In this document: positions 42,543-51,640 of the stretch, piece by piece
Layout of the letters: each line of letters begins with the position of its first letter
Position numbering within the stretch: position 1 is the stretch's first letter
Assembly: GCA_002305725.1 (NCBI GenBank)
Contig: DBQM01000003.1
Coordinates: 22,161-86,160, forward strand
DNA from: Ruminococcus sp. UBA1394
Lineage (GTDB): Bacteria > Bacillota > Clostridia > Oscillospirales > Ruminococcaceae
Direction of reading: 5' to 3'
DNA: 64,000 bases
The notes under the pieces: model-generated
Databases searched by the model: none
Told to the model about the DNA's origin: nothing
The model's input: the letters and a program-made list of their open reading frames with translations, nothing else
Position numbers and translations under genes: made by a program

Positions 42543-43511
42543 TTATTTGATTTTCAGCATAACAGCAGCCCAGCCATCGCCCTCTGCATCTTCAATCACT
42601 TCAAAACCAGCCTCAACAACGGCATCAACAACTTCAGACTTACGTTCCGTAATAATTCCAGAAATAATAAGGATGGATTTCGGTTTAAGAAAACTTCTGA
42701 AAAGCGTACTCATTGCAATAAGAACATCAGCAACAATATTAGCAGTAATAATATCATATCCGCTGCCGATTTTTTCTCTCAGATCAGTATCTGAAATAAT
42801 ATCACCGCAGTAAGCATGGTATTTTTCCATGGAGATATTGTTTTTGACCGCATTTTCAAGAGCAGTAGCAACAGCATTTTCTTCAATGTCAACAGCTGTC
42901 GCTTCATTAGCACCCAGCAGAATGCCACCAATAGAAAGTATACCGCTGCCACAACCCAGGTCAAGTATTCTTTCTCCGCCTTTTACCGCTTTTTCAAGCA
43001 GTTCAAGACAAAGCTTTGTAGTGTTGTGCTGACCTGTACCAAAACTTGAGGCAGGATCAATTTCCAATATTGTGCGGCTGTCACTTCCATCATATTCTTC
43101 CCATGAAGGTTTTACAAGAAGCTTTTCTCCGACTTTCAGCGGTTTGAAATACTGCTTCCAGTTGTTAGCCCAGTCTTCTTCCTTTACAAACTTAATCTCA
43201 AATTCAAGGCGTCCCCAGCTACCTGAACTGTCACGTTCTTTCATACGTTTAAGCAGCTGTTTTAAGGATATAAGCATTTCTGCGCCCTGTGAATTGTCCG
43301 GAAGATAAACTGTAACACTTGTTTCACAGTTTTTCAGTCCCATTAAGTCGTCATCAATATAGTCCCATTTTCCGTCCTTGTTTTCCAAAAATTCATTAAA
43401 ATCCTCAGAATCCTTAATTGCAAAACCTTTTATGCCAATGTCAAGCAAAGACGCACATAAAATATCAATACCTTCAGTTGAGGTGTAAATTTCAGCCTCA
43501 GTCCAGTTCAT
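42543..43511 (-). CDS. prmA: Ribosomal protein L11 methyltransferase
   Basis: A 322-residue S-adenosylmethionine-dependent enzyme that trimethylates L11. It has an N-terminal substrate-recognition domain (about 1-90) with WTEAEIYTSTEG, a linker with EEDWANNWKQYFKPLKVGEK (parts: EEDWANNWKQ, FKPLKVG), and a Rossmann methyltransferase domain with DPASSFGTGQHNTT near 157-170, LDLGCGSGILSIGG near 187-200, and DIITANIVADVL with the catalytic NxxAD-like motif near 252-263. All are diagnostic for PrmA. It runs convergent to secA and starts 21 bases after the stop of the dockerin protein, so it probably shares that transcript. Confidence 0.94.
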   Translation of the reverse strand: MNWTEAEIYTSTEGIDILCASLLDIGIKGFAIKDSEDFNEFLENKDGKWDYIDDDLMGLKNCETSVTVYLPDNSQGAEMLISLKQLLKRMKERDSSGSWGRLEFEIKFVKEEDWANNWKQYFKPLKVGEKLLVKPSWEEYDGSDSRTILEIDPASSFGTGQHNTTKLCLELLEKAVKGGERILDLGCGSGILSIGGILLGANEATAVDIEENAVATALENAVKNNISMEKYHAYCGDIISDTDLREKIGSGYDIITANIVADVLIAMSTLFRSFLKPKSILIISGIITERKSEVVDAVVEAGFEVIEDAEGDGWAAVMLKIK

Positions 43512-43531
43512 AAAATTATTTCTCCGTTTCT

Positions 43532-44866
43532 TTATTCTCTTATTTCTTTCATAAGATATACTGCATCAAATTCATTTACAGCATTGTCATTGTTAACATC
43601 AAATATATATAATTCAATAACATTCAACTGATAAGGACTGTTGATATAAACATTCAGTGCAAGCACATCATCATTGTTTATAATACCGTCACGATTTATA
43701 TCACCCTTTATTGTCGGAAGCGTAGTGGTGACAGGAGCAGTAGTATTTGTTGTGGTGGTAGTCGTAGCCTTAGTGGTTGTTGTAGTAGTCTTGGTTGTAG
43801 TAGTTGTAGCTTTAGTAGTAGCTGCGGTTGTTGTAGCAGGAGTTGCTGAAACATAAGTCAGATATTCCATGCAAATATACCCGGTTTTTGAGCCATATGT
43901 TGCTTTTCCCCAGTTATTTGTAACTGAGCTGATTGTTACAGTAGCATTATACGGCACAAGGCAAACATACGCTTTGTCTGAACCAACTCCGTTCCTCATA
44001 TTTACTCCGGATGACACATTACATTTGTAAGTACCTAACTTGTATGAATAGCTGCTTTCAGTATATTGTGTATAATCAAGGCAAATCCATCCGCTTTTTC
44101 CGTTATACTCAACCTCACCCCATTGATTGTTATACACTCTTGTTACAACAACAGTTTTTCCAGCTGGAATAGTCAGCAGGATACTTGAAGATGTACTGTA
44201 AGATGATCTCAGATTCAGAGCATCAGTTGTTTTATAATGACCTGTAAGATAAGTAGTTGTTGTAGCATCAACCTTAGCAGGAGTGTTCTTTCCCTTATAA
44301 AGTCTTACCTGAAGCATTCCGCTTACATCATAGTAATCAAAAAGCTTGTCCGTTTTGTTCTGTGCCGGATCCATCATATAAACAACACCATTTTTAATTG
44401 TGTCAATAGCTATCCAGTGACCATCATTTTTTACTGACATTACAATATAATATCCCTGATTTATGTATGTTGTAAGTTCTTTTGTAATATTTGCTTTAGT
44501 CTGTGAGGAAAAGTAAGCACGTTTTTCAAAAGTAAAATTGCTTACAAGACCTGTGACAGCGCCCCAGTAAAGATTTCCCTCTGAATCAAAACCGCCGTTT
44601 TTGCTCAGATAATCAACAAGAGTTCCCGGATTAAAGCTGCTCTCGCTTTTGCATCCGGAATGTACGACCTGTATTGCAACAGATGTAACTGCACATCCTA
44701 TTTCTGCCATTGTATCTCCGCAGCTGCCAAGAGTTTTACTGCCCCATCGTGAGTCACTCTGAAGCCATGTTTTATAACTGTCCGCACCTGAAACAATAAG
44801 AGAAGATAGGAAAATAAAAACAGTAACGGTTGCTGCGACAAAAAAACTGCTGATTTTTTTAACCAT
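43532..44866 (-). CDS. Secreted C39-like peptidase with two SH3 domains and a dockerin
   Basis: A 444-residue exported protein. Signal peptide (1-28, ending near VSGADS); papain-like C39-type domain (about 30-195) with a candidate catalytic Cys in GCAVTSVAIQ near residue 56 and His in DGHWIAID near 147; two bacterial SH3 domains (about 203-265 and 275-340); a Thr-rich linker (about 342-382); and a type I dockerin (383-444) with two calcium loops, GDINRDGIINNDDV and FDVNNDNAVNEFDA. The dockerin implies docking on a cohesin scaffold. The rest looks like a peptidoglycan- or peptide-directed enzyme rather than a glycosidase. A 17-spaced promoter precedes it (44937-44965). Confidence 0.88.
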   Translation of the reverse strand: MVKKISSFFVAATVTVFIFLSSLIVSGADSYKTWLQSDSRWGSKTLGSCGDTMAEIGCAVTSVAIQVVHSGCKSESSFNPGTLVDYLSKNGGFDSEGNLYWGAVTGLVSNFTFEKRAYFSSQTKANITKELTTYINQGYYIVMSVKNDGHWIAIDTIKNGVVYMMDPAQNKTDKLFDYYDVSGMLQVRLYKGKNTPAKVDATTTTYLTGHYKTTDALNLRSSYSTSSSILLTIPAGKTVVVTRVYNNQWGEVEYNGKSGWICLDYTQYTESSYSYKLGTYKCNVSSGVNMRNGVGSDKAYVCLVPYNATVTISSVTNNWGKATYGSKTGYICMEYLTYVSATPATTTAATTKATTTTTKTTTTTTKATTTTTTNTTAPVTTTLPTIKGDINRDGIINNDDVLALNVYINSPYQLNVIELYIFDVNNDNAVNEFDAVYLMKEIRE

Positions 44867-44936
44867 TTTTTAACGCATCCTTTCAACTTATTTCCACACT
44901 ATTTACCAAAATGTAATAATTTATTATTGCTTTTTA

Positions 44937-44965
44937 ATTATATCATGTAACGGAGCAATTTTCAA
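44937..44965 (-). promoter_or_regulatory. Sigma-A promoter of the C39-SH3-dockerin gene
   Basis: On the minus strand TTGAAA (44965-44960) and TATAAT (44942-44937) have a 17-base spacer. The rest of the gap 44867-45118 holds only the GH9 terminator and AT-rich sequence. Confidence 0.7.
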
Positions 44966-45086
44966 TCAGCATTTTAAACATAATAGTCTTAATATATAAG
45001 GTAATAATAGTGCAATAAAGACAAAACATATGTACTATAATAACAAAATTATTACAAAATTCACGCTTTTTTGTTACAGAACACAT

Positions 45087-45114
45087 AAAACCGCAGAAAT
45101 AATTCTGCGGTTTT
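45087..45114 (-). terminator. Terminator after the GH9 gene
   Basis: A perfect 12-bp stem (45087-45098 with 45103-45114) with a 4-base loop lies directly after the GH9 stop codon. Its T-rich arm ends the stem. Confidence 0.75.
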
Positions 45115-45118
45115 ACCA

Positions 45119-47758
45119 TTATTTATTCTTTTTTTTGCTCTTTTTAAATATCAGTATAATAATTTCAATCAAAAGAGCGCCTCCGGCTGCTGCTATAAAG
45201 AATGGAACAAGTCCCCAGCCGCCTTTGTTGTTATCATTCTTTTCCGTTTTGGCTGATGATTTTTGGCTGTTGTCAGCCTTGTATTCATTCTGCTTTCCGT
45301 TTCCGGCAGCGGAGTTTTGTGTCTCAGTAGTTGTTGTATTGTTGGAATTTTCGTCACTGCTTCCGTGTGTTACCGTAATACCTCCGTTCTTGTCAGCAAG
45401 ATATGCTGTTACCCATGCAAGAGGAGTGTTCCAGTTTATGGTACATTCATTTACTGACCACGCCTCAATATTGTCCATATAGCATTTTGCCGGAGCAATT
45501 TCACCCATTTTCCAGCCTGACCCTTTTACCCACGGGTCCTGCATACCGGAGTTAGGACCTCCCACAAGTACACCGTTTGGAGCAGCAGGGAAGTTGGCGT
45601 CTGCCTGATATGACCACCATCTGTGGTGCGGATTTGCAACAGCGTGACTACCGTATCCGGTAACATAGGAATAGTCCATTGGATTTCTTCCGAGAATGTA
45701 GTCCATACCGCTGACCACACCCTCAAGATAGTCATCCTCTCCACTCAACTCATAAGCATATGCCATTATCATATTATTATTCATTACGAATGAATTAGAA
45801 CCCCATGTATATCCTTTACTGTCTATCTGATAGCTTATAGTACTTGACTCATAAGGCTGACCATAACCCTGAGTCTCTTCCAGTTTATCATAATAATCAG
45901 CTGCTTCACAAATTGATTTTGTCAGTTTGTCCTTAGCACCGGAATCCAGCTTATCAGTGTTAAGCGCCATTGAAAGATTGCCAAGTGCAGCAACATGCCC
46001 CCAGTTAAAGCTGCCGGAGCTGTCAACATCCTCACCGCCGGAAAGTTTAACTTCCGTTTTCATGTAGTGCGGAGAAGACTCAGCGTCTTTCTGATATGCG
46101 CTGTCACCTGTTGAAAGGAAAAGTTCACAGGCTGCCCAGTAAAATTCATCGGTTGCGTCATCGTCGCCGTAAGGACCTCCGCCTACCGATTCATCAAGAG
46201 GTGCGTACATATCCGGATGCTTTTTCGCCGCTTCATAAGCAAGCTTTGAATTTGAAAGGCACTCGTCTGCAAACGCCGGGTCAATATCTTTCCAGAGCCT
46301 GTAAGCCTGTGCCGCACAAGCTGCCATGTTAAGAGTAGCGGCGGTTGTAGGCGGCTTGATTATACGTTCTTCCGGGTCATCAGCCGGTGCAAGAGCAAGG
46401 GCAGTCCACTTGATATCATGGACTTTGTGGTAGACCATGTTTGCGTAGTCTCCGTCCTTGACCATCATTTGGAACATCCATTCCATTTCATATCTTGCCT
46501 CGTCAAGCAGATCAGGATATCCGTTGGAATTTTCCGGAATACTCATAGTACCGTCAGCATAGACGTCCTCAAAGCCGTTTTTAACAGCAAGTTCGTACTG
46601 GTTCTGCATTGTCCACAGGGAAATACCACCGTTAACAACATATTTTCCGTGGTCACCTGCGTCATACCAGCCGCCTGTTACGTCCTGAGTACCGCTGCTT
46701 CCGGAATAACCCCATGTCTGTTCAATGGTCGCAACATCTGAGGGGTGACCTGCGGCTCTTGCAAGAGAACTTGCGTCACCGGAAATGATATACTGGCTTT
46801 CGATTTCAATGCCGCTCCTGTTCTGGTAGAAATAGTTAAGGGAATCGTAGAGCATATAGGAGTACATTTCGCCGTTTCCTATTTCAAATTCACGGCTTTT
46901 TGCGCCATCCTCAGTTTCGAGGTAGTAAGTTCCGGGGGTATTGAAATCGGAGAAATCCAGTTCGTGAACATCGTCTCCGGAATCAGCGTCAAGACCGCCA
47001 GGCTCAGATTTTCCGCTGAATACTGATTTGCCGCCCGAATCCTTCAAGTCAAACTTGACAGGGGAGGACGAATCAGAAAGCAGAGTAGCCTTTTTGTTCA
47101 TGTTGGTGAAATAGCCAAGCTGATTTGTCAGAATATCAGAGCGAATCCATTCCTCTGGTGCCTGATAGTCGTTTTCGGTGCTTGTGGTACATTCAAGTGA
47201 CATATTGTCAAACGTGAACACAGTCCCCTCCGGAACGGTGTCACCGCCTATGTGGAAAGCCCATTCAACATCAGCAGATCTGTTTGCTGTAAATGTTTCC
47301 TCAACTTTTTTAGTCTGATTTGCCTGCAGGGGCTGGTTGAGTTCACCGTGCCAGTCCTCGGTATATGGTTCGCCCATGTCACCGATTTTGGTGTAGTAGG
47401 TACAGTCCTTGCTTGCGGTAATCTCAAAGGACACCTTGTATGTCTGTCCGCTGACAAGTTTCAGACCCCTGTGGCGGAACTGACAATCCCACCTGTCCTC
47501 GCCGCCTTTTGACGCACCGCCCGGATTCACAATTGTGATTTTGTAAATGCCGTCCGAAATTTCAAAGTCCATTTTTCCGGTCATTGACTCGCAGACGTGC
47601 CACGGCAGTCCCACACCGTTTTCAAAATCGGTCTGTCCGAGCTGCTGTCCGGCGGAAACATAGGTAGCCGGAGTTATGGCAGTGCCCATAACGTTAAATG
47701 CAGTAACTGCCGATATTGTCAGCAGTGCCGCAGTTTTTTTCAGTTTCTTTTTTAGCAT
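45119..47758 (-). CDS. Membrane-anchored GH9 endoglucanase with CBM4-like module
   Basis: An 879-residue exported cellulase. Signal peptide (1-36); a carbohydrate-binding module of the CBM4/CBM9 type (about 40-190); an Ig-like CelD-N domain (about 205-295); and a GH9 catalytic domain (about 300-790). Catalytic hallmarks are DAGDHGKYV near 366 (nucleophile/base Asp), the NPHHRWW His motif, and a final NECTINWNTPLAWV segment carrying the acid Glu. A polar Ser/Thr/Asn linker (about 797-845) leads to a C-terminal transmembrane helix and the basic tail KKSKKKNK. GH9 enzymes of this lineage usually end in a dockerin; this one is instead anchored to the membrane. SD is AGGAGGA. It follows the ATP-grasp gene by 36 bases. 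Confidence 0.93.
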   Translation of the reverse strand: MLKKKLKKTAALLTISAVTAFNVMGTAITPATYVSAGQQLGQTDFENGVGLPWHVCESMTGKMDFEISDGIYKITIVNPGGASKGGEDRWDCQFRHRGLKLVSGQTYKVSFEITASKDCTYYTKIGDMGEPYTEDWHGELNQPLQANQTKKVEETFTANRSADVEWAFHIGGDTVPEGTVFTFDNMSLECTTSTENDYQAPEEWIRSDILTNQLGYFTNMNKKATLLSDSSSPVKFDLKDSGGKSVFSGKSEPGGLDADSGDDVHELDFSDFNTPGTYYLETEDGAKSREFEIGNGEMYSYMLYDSLNYFYQNRSGIEIESQYIISGDASSLARAAGHPSDVATIEQTWGYSGSSGTQDVTGGWYDAGDHGKYVVNGGISLWTMQNQYELAVKNGFEDVYADGTMSIPENSNGYPDLLDEARYEMEWMFQMMVKDGDYANMVYHKVHDIKWTALALAPADDPEERIIKPPTTAATLNMAACAAQAYRLWKDIDPAFADECLSNSKLAYEAAKKHPDMYAPLDESVGGGPYGDDDATDEFYWAACELFLSTGDSAYQKDAESSPHYMKTEVKLSGGEDVDSSGSFNWGHVAALGNLSMALNTDKLDSGAKDKLTKSICEAADYYDKLEETQGYGQPYESSTISYQIDSKGYTWGSNSFVMNNNMIMAYAYELSGEDDYLEGVVSGMDYILGRNPMDYSYVTGYGSHAVANPHHRWWSYQADANFPAAPNGVLVGGPNSGMQDPWVKGSGWKMGEIAPAKCYMDNIEAWSVNECTINWNTPLAWVTAYLADKNGGITVTHGSSDENSNNTTTTETQNSAAGNGKQNEYKADNSQKSSAKTEKNDNNKGGWGLVPFFIAAAGGALLIEIIILIFKKSKKKNK

Positions 47759-47794
47759 GGTTTTCCTCCTGTTGTATATTTACTTTTCCAGATT

Positions 47795-48649
47795 TTATTT
47801 ATTCAGACATTGATATAATGTTCTAAAATAAGCATTATAGTCTTGAAAATCCGAAAGTCCTGATACCTGACCATCTCCTGCTTCAAGTATTTTCCATTCT
47901 CCATTTTCAAGTTCGGCATAATCAATAGTGTAATATGGACTATTCAGGAAACGATATTTTTCAAGCAATTCATTTGGCGGTAACGGAGCATAAAAGGATT
48001 GTCCCGAATTTCGGGATATAGTTGCTATATTGCCTCCTATGTAAAAAACTCTGTATTCGTTTGTGTGTGTCCCATATTTTTTCAAATTTAAATATTCTTT
48101 GATACAGATTCCGCCTGTGTATAAATTTCCTCGATATTGATAGAAAAGTTTCATCTGGTTGTCAAATTCAGCTTGTGTTACAGATGAATCAAAGCATTGA
48201 GTAAAAGAAGTACCTTTTACAGACTTGACAAAATCTTTAACCATAAATTTTTTGAAATTTTGCTTTACTTCATTTAAATTAATTGGAACACCGTCCGGAT
48301 AAACAAGCATCTTTGCAGTATCATTTTTCAGCAAAGGATAAATGTTCGGAAAAATGTGAAACAGTTCATATTTTTCAGGAGATGTTACAAGTTCAATATT
48401 ATTTTCATATAGCTTATTATAAAACAAATTATATTGCTCAGGTTTCATCATCCAGCCACGATAAATTACATGAATATGATTATCAGGGTTTATGCTTAAT
48501 TTAAGAATACCATTATTAAACCATTTATCGTAAGAAAATAAAATAACATTAAATAAACCCGTTTCAATTACAGCTTGATATTCTGCAGTTAAAGCTTCAT
48601 CAACTTTATTATCGGAAAAATAACTTGATGGGAAAAGTATTGTTTCCAT
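47795..48649 (-). CDS. R2K-clade ATP-grasp protein (DUF4343-like)
   Basis: A 284-residue soluble protein resembling the R2K (CDC123-related) clade of ATP-grasp enzymes. Supporting pieces are YRGWMMKPEQY near residues 64-74, a central MVKDFVKSVKGT segment near 155-166 where this clade keeps its nucleotide-binding Lys pairs, EYRVFYIGGNIATISRN near 217-233, and a C-terminal YYTIDYAELENGEWKILEAGDGQVSG region (parts: TIDYAELENG, LEAGDGQVSG) with acidic metal ligands. Such enzymes are predicted to ligate amino acids or peptides in protein-modification or conflict systems. The gene is AT-rich and stands alone between tex and the GH9 gene. A role in cellulase modification is possible but unsupported. 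Confidence 0.78.
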   Translation of the reverse strand: METILFPSSYFSDNKVDEALTAEYQAVIETGLFNVILFSYDKWFNNGILKLSINPDNHIHVIYRGWMMKPEQYNLFYNKLYENNIELVTSPEKYELFHIFPNIYPLLKNDTAKMLVYPDGVPINLNEVKQNFKKFMVKDFVKSVKGTSFTQCFDSSVTQAEFDNQMKLFYQYRGNLYTGGICIKEYLNLKKYGTHTNEYRVFYIGGNIATISRNSGQSFYAPLPPNELLEKYRFLNSPYYTIDYAELENGEWKILEAGDGQVSGLSDFQDYNAYFRTLYQCLNK

Positions 48650-48764
48650 AATATATCACCTCAATTAACTTTATAATTCCGATTCATCTCATGACCCTCT
48701 CTATTAATTTAATACATTTTCCTGCTTTTGTAAAGGGGGAAAAATCAGAATTATGCAAAACAAA

Positions 48765-50912
48765 TCAAATCTTCATAGTCAGCGAAATCCTCTTCCTCTT
48801 CACATCAACGTCAAGCACCTTTACCTTAACGACCTCTCCGACTTTAACAGCTTCAAGAGGGTGTTTGATAAACCTGTCGCAGATCTGTGAAATATGCACC
48901 AGACCGTCCTCATGCACACCGATATCCACAAACGCACCGAAGTCGATAACGTTTCTGACAGTACCCATAAGCTCCATACCCGGTTTCAGGTCGGTTATCT
49001 CCATAATGTCGCCGCTTCTCATAAGGGGTGCAGGCAGCTCGTCACGGGGGTCACGTCCGGGTTTCTGCAGTTCCTCTACAATGTCGTTGAGGGTAGGCAG
49101 TCCGATACCCAGTCTTTCGCAGAGAGATTTTTTGTCAGCCTGCTTGACTCTGTCCTTGATTTTTCCTATTTCAGCCGTACCGATATCCGAAAGCTTAAAT
49201 CCGCATTCTTCCATCAGTTCCTTTGCAGCGTCATAGCTTTCCGGGTGTACCGCTGTGTTGTCGAGAGGATTTTTTCCGTCCCTTACTCTTAAAAATCCTG
49301 CGCACTGCTCAAACACCTTTTTGCCAAGCTTAGGTACTTTCAGCAACTGCTTTCTGTCAGTAAATGCGCCGTTTTCCTCACGGTATGCAACGATATTTTT
49401 CGCAACAGCCGCATTGATACCGGAAATATAGGATAAAAGGGAGTGTGACGCAGTATTAAGGTCAACGCCCACAGAGTTTACACAATCCTCAACAACGCCG
49501 CCCAACGCCTCGTTCATTCTTGCTTTAGGCATATCGTGCTGATACTGCCCAACGCCAATTGCTTTTGGGTCAATTTTTACAAGTTCAGCAAGAGGGTCCT
49601 GCAAACGCCTTGCAATGGAAACTGCACTTCTCAGTGAAACGTCAAATTCCGGAAATTCCTCAGCTGCAAGCTTTGACGCAGAATAAACCGACGCACCAGC
49701 CTCACTTACCACCATGTAACTTACCTTTTCCGGAATCTCCCTTATAAGTTCTGCCACAAATTCCTCGCTTTCACGGGAGGCAGTACCGTTGCCAATGGAA
49801 ATGGTGGTGACGCCGTACTTTGAAATGAGCTTTTTGAGCTTTTCCTTTGCCTCTGCAATTTTCTTCTGAGGCGGGGTAGGGTAGATAACAGTAGTTTCCA
49901 GTACCTTTCCTGTGCTGTCAACTACCGCAATTTTACAGCCTGTTCTGTAAGCCGGGTCAAGACCGAGAGTTACGCTGTTTTTAACCGGCGGCTGTAAAAG
50001 CAGCTGCCTCAAATTGGAGGAGAATACCTTTATAGCACCCTCTGCGGCATTAGCGGTAAGTTCCGCTCTTATCTCACGCTCAACAGACGGCATAATAAGA
50101 CGCTTGCAGCTGTCCTGTACGGCTGTTCTCACCAGTTCACCGCACGGACTGCAGTTCTTAACATATTTCTGTTCAGCCACAGAATAGCAGAATTCCGCGT
50201 CAATAACCACCGCAACTTTAAGCGCATTTTCCTTTTCGCCCCTGTCCAGCGCAAGAATTCTGTGACCGGCAATTTTTGAGACAGGCTCACTATAATCATA
50301 GTAATTCTGATAGACAGTTTCAGCCTCCTCGTCAGCCGCCTTAGACTCGATTTTCGCCGCCTTTTCATAAAGCTTTCTGATACTCTTTCTAAGCTCAGCG
50401 TCGTCGGAAATGTCCTCCGCAATTATGTCCATGGCACCCTGCAAAGCGTCTTCAGTGGAATTGACTTCCTTTTCTGCACTGATATACTTTTCAGCCTCAG
50501 TTTCCGGACTGATATTTTTCTGCTGACTGATAATTACTTCCGCCAGCGGTTCAAGACCTTTTTCACGGGCAATACTTGCTCTTGTTTTTCTCTTCGGTTT
50601 GAAAGGACGGTAAATGTCCTCAACCTCTACAAGAGTAACAGCCTTTTCAAGAGCCGCTGTTATCTCGTCTGTAAGCTTACCCTGTTCCTCGATTGAGGAG
50701 CGCACTTCCTCCTTGCGACTTTCAAGGTTTCTCAGATAGGTGAGCCTGTCGTTAAGCTCACGCAGCAGCTGGTCGTCAAGAGAACCTGTCAGTTCTTTTC
50801 TGTAACGAGCGATAAACGGGATAGTTTTGCCGTCGTCAATGAGTGAAACGGTGTTGTCAACCTGTTCCTGTCTTAATTTGAATTCTTCTGCAAGAGTTTT
50901 ATTAATGTTCAT
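48765..50912 (-). CDS. tex: RNA-binding transcription accessory protein Tex
   Basis: A 715-residue RNA-binding protein of the Tex/YqgF family. It has an N-terminal helix-turn-helix-like region, a YqgF/RNase H-like domain (about 325-450, LGLDPAYRTGCKIAVVD in parts), a helix-hairpin-helix region (about 490-560, NTASHSLLSYISGI) and a C-terminal S1 domain (about 640-712, ELMGTVRNVIDFGAFVDIG in parts). Tex associates with the transcription machinery and affects virulence and toxin genes in several bacteria; the molecular role is not settled. The gene starts 32 bases after the ECF S-component, so it may be read through from that operon. Confidence 0.96.
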   Translation of the reverse strand: MNINKTLAEEFKLRQEQVDNTVSLIDDGKTIPFIARYRKELTGSLDDQLLRELNDRLTYLRNLESRKEEVRSSIEEQGKLTDEITAALEKAVTLVEVEDIYRPFKPKRKTRASIAREKGLEPLAEVIISQQKNISPETEAEKYISAEKEVNSTEDALQGAMDIIAEDISDDAELRKSIRKLYEKAAKIESKAADEEAETVYQNYYDYSEPVSKIAGHRILALDRGEKENALKVAVVIDAEFCYSVAEQKYVKNCSPCGELVRTAVQDSCKRLIMPSVEREIRAELTANAAEGAIKVFSSNLRQLLLQPPVKNSVTLGLDPAYRTGCKIAVVDSTGKVLETTVIYPTPPQKKIAEAKEKLKKLISKYGVTTISIGNGTASRESEEFVAELIREIPEKVSYMVVSEAGASVYSASKLAAEEFPEFDVSLRSAVSIARRLQDPLAELVKIDPKAIGVGQYQHDMPKARMNEALGGVVEDCVNSVGVDLNTASHSLLSYISGINAAVAKNIVAYREENGAFTDRKQLLKVPKLGKKVFEQCAGFLRVRDGKNPLDNTAVHPESYDAAKELMEECGFKLSDIGTAEIGKIKDRVKQADKKSLCERLGIGLPTLNDIVEELQKPGRDPRDELPAPLMRSGDIMEITDLKPGMELMGTVRNVIDFGAFVDIGVHEDGLVHISQICDRFIKHPLEAVKVGEVVKVKVLDVDVKRKRISLTMKI

Positions 50913-50944
50913 TTGTTTACCTTTCTTTTAATATATCAGTTTTA

Positions 50945-51640
50945 TCATTTTTTCGGACTGTATTCAAAAATTCTGAACCGCTTTTTCATTCTCTCAGCTT
51001 TTCTGCTCAAAAGCTTTTTCAGTATCAGCATAACTATAATATCCGAAATGACATACACTATAAACCATTTAACTGAATGCCGCAGAATGAAGGGATAACT
51101 CTGGAAATTGAAACCTTGGTCTGCACTCCATATCGGACTGAGAACACCTGTACACGAAAAAGCCAAAGAAGATATCAATGTCAGAACAGAAAGAAAAATA
51201 TTACTTTCACGGGCTTTTCTGCTTAATATACCTGCAAAGAATCCGATTATCCCCATTAAGCACACCTGAAAAACAGTCCAGCCGCCTGTACCGGATAATA
51301 CTGAAACTGCAAGTGCTGAAAACACTCCGCAGATGTAACCGGCAGGTGCACCGAAAAATATTCCGGCTGCAATTGTAACTGCGGTAAGCGGTCTGATAAA
51401 GGAAAGAGAAGAGCAGAAATATATATCCAGCGCTGAAATAATGGTCAGCATAATTATTATTCTCAGCTCATAACTTACTGCCCTGCGGTTTCCATGAGAT
51501 GTCAGATAAGGCAGAATACCGGCTGCGGCAATTATGCCAAGTACAATATTATAATGTACGCCGCCGAAAAGTATCAGGTCTATTGCCGCAACAAAAGCTG
51601 AAATTATTATGACAGCGGCTGTTGAAAGCTTTCCGTTCAT
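50945..51640 (-). CDS. ECF transporter S component (substrate unknown)
   Basis: A 231-residue membrane protein with about six hydrophobic segments, in the position and of the size of an ECF S component that binds a vitamin or metal and docks with the energising module. The ATG at 51640 overlaps the ATPase stop by four bases (ATGA), so the frame's upstream codons are not used. FGAPAGYICGVFSALAVSVLSG near residues 96-117 (parts: FFGAPAGYICG, SVLSGTGG) is reminiscent of S components in general, but I do not recognise a substrate group. The adjacent DUF4430 lipoprotein, a fold related to the C-terminal domain of transcobalamin and intrinsic factor, points weakly to cobalamin. Confidence 0.75.
   Translation of the reverse strand: MNGKLSTAAVIIISAFVAAIDLILFGGVHYNIVLGIIAAAGILPYLTSHGNRRAVSYELRIIIMLTIISALDIYFCSSLSFIRPLTAVTIAAGIFFGAPAGYICGVFSALAVSVLSGTGGWTVFQVCLMGIIGFFAGILSRKARESNIFLSVLTLISSLAFSCTGVLSPIWSADQGFNFQSYPFILRHSVKWFIVYVISDIIVMLILKKLLSRKAERMKKRFRIFEYSPKK

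Noticed and set aside
43674..43856. Val-rich open frame antisense to the dockerin protein's linker
   Set aside because: It is another antisense artefact of Thr-rich DNA, with no independent start signal.
45030..45482. 150-residue plus-strand frame overlapping the GH9 terminator
   Set aside because: It overlaps the convergent end of the GH9 gene, includes its terminator and has no SD or known domain.
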